64,000 nt of DNA, from assembly GCA_030825115.1 (NCBI GenBank), contig JAPJQL010000003.1, positions 156,326-220,325 of the forward strand, written 5' to 3'. Below the pieces are notes generated by a model, which was given only the letters and a program-made list of their open reading frames with translations, made no database searches and was not told the origin of the DNA. Positions 59,425-64,000 of this stretch are shown piece after piece. Source of the stretch: Lachnospiraceae bacterium (GTDB taxonomy: Bacteria; Bacillota; Clostridia; Lachnospirales; Lachnospiraceae). Position numbers and translations under genes: made by a program. Position 1 is the first letter of the stretch. Each line of letters opens with the position of its first letter.

Positions 59425-61419
59425 CTACAGGCGGATTCCGATCTGGTACACCAATACCGCCGCCAGCCATGCAGCCAAAAACTGGAACATTACAAGCCCC
59501 ATCGTAAACGACCATGATTTTGTCTCCCGCCTGATCGTTCCAATCGCAGCGACACAGGGAGAATACAGCAGGCAGAATATCATCAGCGCATAGGCGCTGG
59601 CTCCGCCAAATCCCGTCATTGCAAGGGTAGATGACAAAGTCGCCATCCCTGCTGCGGAATTGACATTGCTGATTCCATACAGGACGGAAAAGCTGGACAC
59701 TACCACTTCCTTAGCCGACAGACCGGAGATCAGCGCCACCGCAATCTGCCAGGAACCAAGTCCCGCCGGGCGCAGCACCGGTACCAGCGCATGTCCGATC
59801 AGCGCCGCAAAGCTTTCCGCCACATCCGAGATGTATCCGGCGGGACCGAAGTTCAGAACAAACCACAGGACGATCGACGCCACAAAGATGGTCGTTCCCG
59901 CCTTTGTCAGATAATCTTTTACCTTGTCCCACACATAGATAAAGACGGTCCTCTTATTCGGAGTCTTATACTCCGGAAGTTCGATCAGCAGGGTGTCCTC
60001 AACTTCTGATTTCCCGGTTTTATGTACAAAATACGCCACAAGGATTGCCACTACAAGGCCAATCAGGTACAGGGAGTAGGCAACCGCCAGCGCCTTGCCG
60101 GGGAAAAACATCTCCGCAAACAGGACGTAGATCGGGAGTCTCGCAGAACAGGACATGAATGGCGTGATCATGATCGTCCTTCTGCGGTCCCGCTCGCTGG
60201 CCAGGGCACGGGTCGCCATAACCGCAGGCACGGTACAGCCAAATCCCAGCAGCATCGGCAAAAATGCTTTGCCCGACAGCCCGACCTTGCCCATAACCTC
60301 ATTCATCACATAGGCAACACGCGCCATATAACCGCTGTCCTCCAAAAAGGCCAGCGCAAGGAACAGGATAAAGATATTCGGCAGAAACGTAAGGATTCCG
60401 CCCACCCCTGCGATAATGCCGTCTACCACCAGCGATATCATCCACTGGGACGCCTGTATCTGCTCCAGCAGCGCCAGCACCGCCCCGGCAAACCAGTCAA
60501 GGCCAATCTGAAAATATTCCTTCAGAAAATCACCGACGGTAAACGTCAGGAAAAAAACTGCCGCCATGATGCCGAGGAAGATCGGAATCCCCCAGAACGG
60601 ATGGGTGAGCCACTGATCGATCCGGTCGGTCGATGCCGCCTTCTCCTCTTTGTTGAACAGGCACTCCTCAATCACTTCCTCAATGTAGTCATATTTTTCA
60701 TTGATGATCTTTTTCTCATAGCTGGATTTCACAATATGGCTGACATCTACCGGATGGTCGTTCAATACTTCCTGATCCTCTTCCAGAAGCTTGATCGCAT
60801 GCCAGCGCATATTTTCCATCTCGCCATACTTGGCTTTCAAAATAGCTTCGATTTTTGTAAGCTTATCCTCAATCTCATCGTCATAGCGGACAACGATTCC
60901 CTGAGGTCCTTCCTCATAGTGATGGACCACTGCATGCATCAGCACATCCAGCCCGGTCCGCTTTCTGGCCGACACCGGAACAACCGGAATATGCCCCAGC
61001 ATCTCCGGCAGGCGGTGCATATCGATTTCCATGCCCCGCTCCTCCACGATATCCATCATATTCAGAGCCAGGATAACCGGTTTTTTCAGTTCCAGCAGCT
61101 GAAGCGTCAGGTACAGGTTCCGCTCCAGAGAGGAGGCATCCACCACATTGATGATAACGTCAACTTCCCCGTCCTCAATACAGCGCCTGGTGACGATCTC
61201 CTCGATCGTGTAGGAAGTCAGGCTGTAAATTCCCGGAAGGTCTATGACCTTGATCGGCCTTCCTTTATAACTGGTCCGTCCTTCTACCCGCTCTACTGTC
61301 ACCCCCGGCCAGTTGGCAACTTTCAGATTCGCCCCGGTAAACGCATTGAACAGCGTCGTCTTTCCACAGTTTGGATTGCCGACGAAGCCAACGCGGATTT
61401 CTTCTTTACTTTGATGCAT
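59425..61419 (-). CDS. feoB: Ferrous iron transporter FeoB
   Basis: A 664-residue protein: a cytoplasmic G domain (G1 GNPNCGKT near 15-22, G3 DLPG, G4 NMMD-type), then a helical GDI-like stretch and about eight membrane helices forming the iron pathway (FGCTVPAVMATRAL, GLSAKEVVVSSFSVLYG). It imports Fe(II), energised through its GTPase/NTPase domain. The ATG at 61419 follows AAGGAGG by 9 nt and overlaps the end of feoA by 14 bp, a tight coupling. A longer frame lies inside feoA and lacks a site. A Fur-like box is upstream of feoA. Confidence 0.96.
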   Translation of the reverse strand: MHQSKEEIRVGFVGNPNCGKTTLFNAFTGANLKVANWPGVTVERVEGRTSYKGRPIKVIDLPGIYSLTSYTIEEIVTRRCIEDGEVDVIINVVDASSLERNLYLTLQLLELKKPVILALNMMDIVEERGMEIDMHRLPEMLGHIPVVPVSARKRTGLDVLMHAVVHHYEEGPQGIVVRYDDEIEDKLTKIEAILKAKYGEMENMRWHAIKLLEEDQEVLNDHPVDVSHIVKSSYEKKIINEKYDYIEEVIEECLFNKEEKAASTDRIDQWLTHPFWGIPIFLGIMAAVFFLTFTVGDFLKEYFQIGLDWFAGAVLALLEQIQASQWMISLVVDGIIAGVGGILTFLPNIFILFLALAFLEDSGYMARVAYVMNEVMGKVGLSGKAFLPMLLGFGCTVPAVMATRALASERDRRRTIMITPFMSCSARLPIYVLFAEMFFPGKALAVAYSLYLIGLVVAILVAYFVHKTGKSEVEDTLLIELPEYKTPNKRTVFIYVWDKVKDYLTKAGTTIFVASIVLWFVLNFGPAGYISDVAESFAALIGHALVPVLRPAGLGSWQIAVALISGLSAKEVVVSSFSVLYGISNVNSAAGMATLSSTLAMTGFGGASAYALMIFCLLYSPCVAAIGTIRRETKSWSFTMGLVMFQFLAAWLAAVLVYQIGIRL

Positions 61420-61645
61420 GTGCGCTGTCCTCCTTGATCTCAATCCCATCGCTGATGCGCTTTCCAAACGCAAGGCGGGTTCCGCGTACCTTGATGATAA
61501 CAGAACCGCTGCCCTTTTTATTTAAAACCGTTACCGGAGTCAGTTCATTTACCCCCAGCGCCTCCAGACGCCGTGTGATCAGATCGTCTACCACAACACT
61601 CTGGACGATATATGTCTGCCCGATCGCTCCTTCATTCAATTTCAT
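61406..61645 (-). CDS. feoA: FeoA, SH3-like partner of FeoB
   Basis: A 79-residue cytoplasmic SH3-fold protein (LEALGVNELTPVTVLNKKGSG, GTRLAFGKRISDGI), needed for full FeoB activity in many bacteria. It is the first gene of the feoAB operon. The ribosome binding site GAGGAG is 11 nt from the ATG. The promoter and Fur-like box are upstream. Confidence 0.94.
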   Translation of the reverse strand: MKLNEGAIGQTYIVQSVVVDDLITRRLEALGVNELTPVTVLNKKGSGSVIIKVRGTRLAFGKRISDGIEIKEDSAHASK

Positions 61646-61683
61646 ACTCAGTTATACTCCTCTAACATAGTTTTCCATAGAAG

Positions 61684-61712
61684 AATATACTCTTATTGAG
61701 AATGTTTGTCAA
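61684..61712 (-). promoter_or_regulatory. feoAB promoter with overlapping Fur-like box
   Basis: Minus strand TTGACA (61707-61712), 17-bp spacer, TATATT (61684-61689). The 7-1-7 dyad TGAGAAT-G-TTTGTCA (61697-61711) overlaps the -35 box and the adjoining spacer and matches 12 of 14 positions of the Fur consensus TGATAATNATTATCA. Confidence 0.72.
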
Positions 61713-61728
61713 TATCATTTTCATTTTC

Positions 61729-63714
61729 TTAGCCCTCGAGTTCCAGCAGCATCTTCTTCACCGTCATCATCCGGTCACGCAGCATCGCCGCTTCCTCGAA
61801 GTTCAGCTCTGCCGCAGCCTGATGCATCTTCTTGGTCAGCTCCTTGGCCAGCTTGTTCAGTTCCTTGGCATCCATCGATTCCGGGTCTTTTTCGAAGGAC
61901 TTCTTGTCTTCCATCGCAGCTTTGGATATCGCAATCAGGTCCCGGACCGCTTTTTTGATCGTCGTCGGCGTGATTCCATGTTCTTCATTATACTTCTGCT
62001 GGATTGCGCGTCTCCGGTTCGTCTCCTCGATCGCCACCCGCATGGAATCGGTAATGGAATCGGCATACATAATGACATGTCCCTCGGAATTTCGGGCCGC
62101 GCGGCCGATCGTCTGAATCAGGGAAGTCTCTGAGCGGAGGAATCCTTCCTTGTCTGCATCCAGGATGGCCACCAGCGTAATCTCCGGAATATCCAGCCCT
62201 TCCCTCAGCAGGTTGATGCCGACCAGCACGTCAAATACATCAAGGCGCATATCCCGGATAATCTCGGCACGCTCCAGCGTATCGATATCGGAATGGAGGT
62301 ATTTGATGCGGATGCCGATTTCCCGCATATAGTCGGTCAGGTCCTCTGCCATCCGCTTTGTCAGCGTGGTGATCAGCACCTTGTGATGGTTCGCCACCTC
62401 CTTATTTACCTCGGAAACCAGATCGTCGATCTGCCCTTCAACCGGACGCACCGAGATCTCCGGGTCCAGCAGTCCGGTCGGTCGGATGATCTGCTCCACA
62501 CGCAAAAGCTCATGTTCCCGCTCATATACGTTCGGTGTCGCCGACACAAACATCATCTGGTCGATCTTACTCTCAAACTCGGCAAAGTTCAGCGGGCGGT
62601 TGTCCAGCGCGGACGGCAGGCGGAATCCATAGTCCACCAGCGTAGATTTGCGGGACCGGTCCCCCGCGTACATCCCCCGCACCTGCGGCAGGGTGATGTG
62701 GGACTCGTCGACAATAATCAGGAAATCATCCGGAAAATAATCAATCAGCGTCCACGGCGGCTCTCCCGGTTTCCCGCCTGTCAGATGACGGGAATAGTTC
62801 TCAATCCCGGAACAAAATCCGGTCTCCCGCATCATCTCCACATCAAAATTTGTCCGTTCTGAAATACGCTGCGCTTCCAAAAGCTTGTCCTCGCTTTTGA
62901 AGTAGGTTACCTGCTCCTTCAGCTCTTCCAGAATCGCTTCCGTTGCCTGCATCATCTTCTCTTTCGGCACTACATAGTGGGAGGCCGGAAAGATAGCAAG
63001 ATGACCAAGCTGCAATTTGCTCTCCCCGGTCATCGGGTCGATCTCGCTGATGCGGTCGATCTCATCTCCAAAGAACTCCACACGGTAAGCTTCCGCGCCG
63101 GAATAAGCCGGATACACCTCCAGCACATCCCCGCGCACCCGGAAAGTACCGCGGTGGAAATCCATATCATTGCGGGTGTACTGGATGTCAATCAGCTTGT
63201 GGATGATCTCATCCCGGTCCCTTATCATACCGGGCCGCAGAGAAATCACCATCTCCTGATAATCGATCGGACTTCCCAATCCGTAGATACAGGACACCGA
63301 TGCCACGATGATGACATCCTTCCGCTCGGACAGTGCGGCCGTAGCAGAATGGCGGAGCTTGTCGATCTCGTCGTTGATGGCAGAATCCTTCTCAATGTAA
63401 GTGTCGGTGGACGGGACGTAGGCTTCGGGCTGGTAGTAGTCGTAGTAGCTGACAAAATACTCTACCGCATTCTCCGGGAAGAACTCCTTGAACTCGGAAT
63501 AGAGCTGGGCGGCCAGGGTTTTGTTGTGGGCGATGATGAGGGTTGGCTTCTGTAATTGCTGTATCACATTCGCCATCGTAAAAGTCTTGCCAGACCCCGT
63601 AACCCCTAGTAAAGTCTGGAATTGATTGCCTTCTTGGAACCCCTGGACTAGGGCTTCGATTGCCTGCGGCTGGTCGCCGGTGGGCTGATATTCACTGTGT
63701 AATTTGAACTCCAT
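61729..63714 (-). CDS. uvrB: Excinuclease ABC subunit UvrB
   Basis: A 661-residue DNA-repair helicase-like protein. Walker A is [10 protein letters not shown] near 40, the beta-hairpin region is [21 protein letters not shown] near 95-115, the helicase motifs include [11 protein letters not shown] near 545, and a C-terminal UVR motif ([16 protein letters not shown]) binds UvrC. It finds lesions handed over by UvrA. AAGGAGGT precedes the ATG by about 10 nt. The leader contains competing hairpins described below. No uvrA lies in the window. Confidence 0.97.
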   Translation of the reverse strand: MEFKLHSEYQPTGDQPQAIEALVQGFQEGNQFQTLLGVTGSGKTFTMANVIQQLQKPTLIIAHNKTLAAQLYSEFKEFFPENAVEYFVSYYDYYQPEAYVPSTDTYIEKDSAINDEIDKLRHSATAALSERKDVIIVASVSCIYGLGSPIDYQEMVISLRPGMIRDRDEIIHKLIDIQYTRNDMDFHRGTFRVRGDVLEVYPAYSGAEAYRVEFFGDEIDRISEIDPMTGESKLQLGHLAIFPASHYVVPKEKMMQATEAILEELKEQVTYFKSEDKLLEAQRISERTNFDVEMMRETGFCSGIENYSRHLTGGKPGEPPWTLIDYFPDDFLIIVDESHITLPQVRGMYAGDRSRKSTLVDYGFRLPSALDNRPLNFAEFESKIDQMMFVSATPNVYEREHELLRVEQIIRPTGLLDPEISVRPVEGQIDDLVSEVNKEVANHHKVLITTLTKRMAEDLTDYMREIGIRIKYLHSDIDTLERAEIIRDMRLDVFDVLVGINLLREGLDIPEITLVAILDADKEGFLRSETSLIQTIGRAARNSEGHVIMYADSITDSMRVAIEETNRRRAIQQKYNEEHGITPTTIKKAVRDLIAISKAAMEDKKSFEKDPESMDAKELNKLAKELTKKMHQAAAELNFEEAAMLRDRMMTVKKMLLELEG

Positions 63715-63733
63715 TTTCTGTTTTTACCTCCTT

Positions 63734-63846
63734 GGTGACCTAAAAAAAGTTCGTCTATTAGGCAGAAATTCGTAAAAAACTTAAAGTCAAGTATTCCAAA
63801 AGCTGGCTTATAGACGAACTTTCGAATTTTTACGGCTATTGGTCAC
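63734..63846 (-). promoter_or_regulatory. Structured uvrB leader, candidate attenuator
   Basis: The leader RNA contains a terminator-like stem (arms 63803-63821 and 63748-63766; AAGTTCGTCTAT with its complement) followed by TTTTTTTAGG just before the Shine-Dalgarno. An outer stem (GTGACC/GGTCAC) encloses it. A competing pair, CGTAAAAA (63832-63825) with TTTTTACG (63778-63771), would sequester the first terminator arm and prevent the terminator. The downstream region to 64000 is AT-rich and holds no gene I can recognise. Confidence 0.55.
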
Positions 63847-64000
63847 TAAAACAAATACCATTCATCATATGTTAACATTACATAGCACATATAAGTAATA
63901 TATATCACTAAATACCGCTCATCCCTTTACATGATAAGTGTTACATAAAATTCATCTAACTTTTATTATCATTGCAAATATTATATATACTATTCTCTCT

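Noticed and set aside
56749..61437. Long plus-strand frames opposite the 825-residue protein and feoB (56749-58137 and 60022-61437)
   Set aside because: Antisense frames over conserved minus-strand genes without translation signals.
63800..63830. CGAAC-type half-sites resembling a Gram-positive LexA box upstream of uvrB
   Set aside because: The CGAAC-N4-GTTCG spacing is not met, and the bases are explained by the hairpin.

Overview
This window looks like a chromosomal segment of an anaerobic clostridium of the family Lachnospiraceae. That is an inference from the gene families: DUF5688 and DUF5722 proteins, a class II galT, a NusG domain II / Gx transporter pair, a clostridial FolD with a separate FchA, choline-binding repeats, Gram-positive type ribosome binding sites, and an S-box in front of metK. 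Nearly every base is explained by ordinary genes. No rRNA, tRNA, CRISPR array, prophage or complete insertion sequence was recognised.

Positions 1-22127 (all minus strand) hold a type IV pilus / type II secretion-like locus. In transcription order it contains a 311-residue pilin, a terminator, the pilin pilA, a small membrane protein, a strong hairpin, prepilin peptidase pilD, pilC, a PilM-PilN fusion, pilO, pilB, pilT, a giant 3,913-residue pseudopilin with about 37 GLUG-like glycine repeats, and three further minor-pilin-like genes, the last cut by the window edge. The simplest reading is a pilus whose tip complex carries one enormous adhesin-like subunit.

Positions 22239-26661 carry an M20 peptidase, a toxin-antitoxin pair (MqsR-like toxin with an MqsA/HTH/Panacea antitoxin) under a consensus promoter with an operator dyad, and a one-carbon pair folD-fchA. 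The FolD lacks two residues normally needed for cyclohydrolase activity, so FchA probably supplies that step. Positions 26675-33204 are arginine biosynthesis: argC, a GNAT acetyltransferase, argJ, argB and argD on the minus strand, and argG divergent from them.

Positions 33223-48970 contain a repeat-rich coiled-coil protein behind a chain of tiny ORFs, a dCache-GGDEF cyclase, an EamA transporter with ApbE, a LysR regulator divergent from a CPA2 antiporter, a heterodimeric ABC exporter, galT, a Gx transporter divergent from a NusG-II protein, and a DUF5722 putative glycosidase. Positions 49026-64000 contain metK under a SAM-I riboswitch, a MerR regulator divergent from a MATE pump with a 19-bp-spacer promoter, a small Rpn-tail-like protein, a choline-binding-repeat protein, murA, a large membrane-anchored protein ending in what looks like a dead C39 peptidase fold, a DUF5688 protein, feoAB under a Fur-like box, and uvrB preceded by a leader with competing hairpins.
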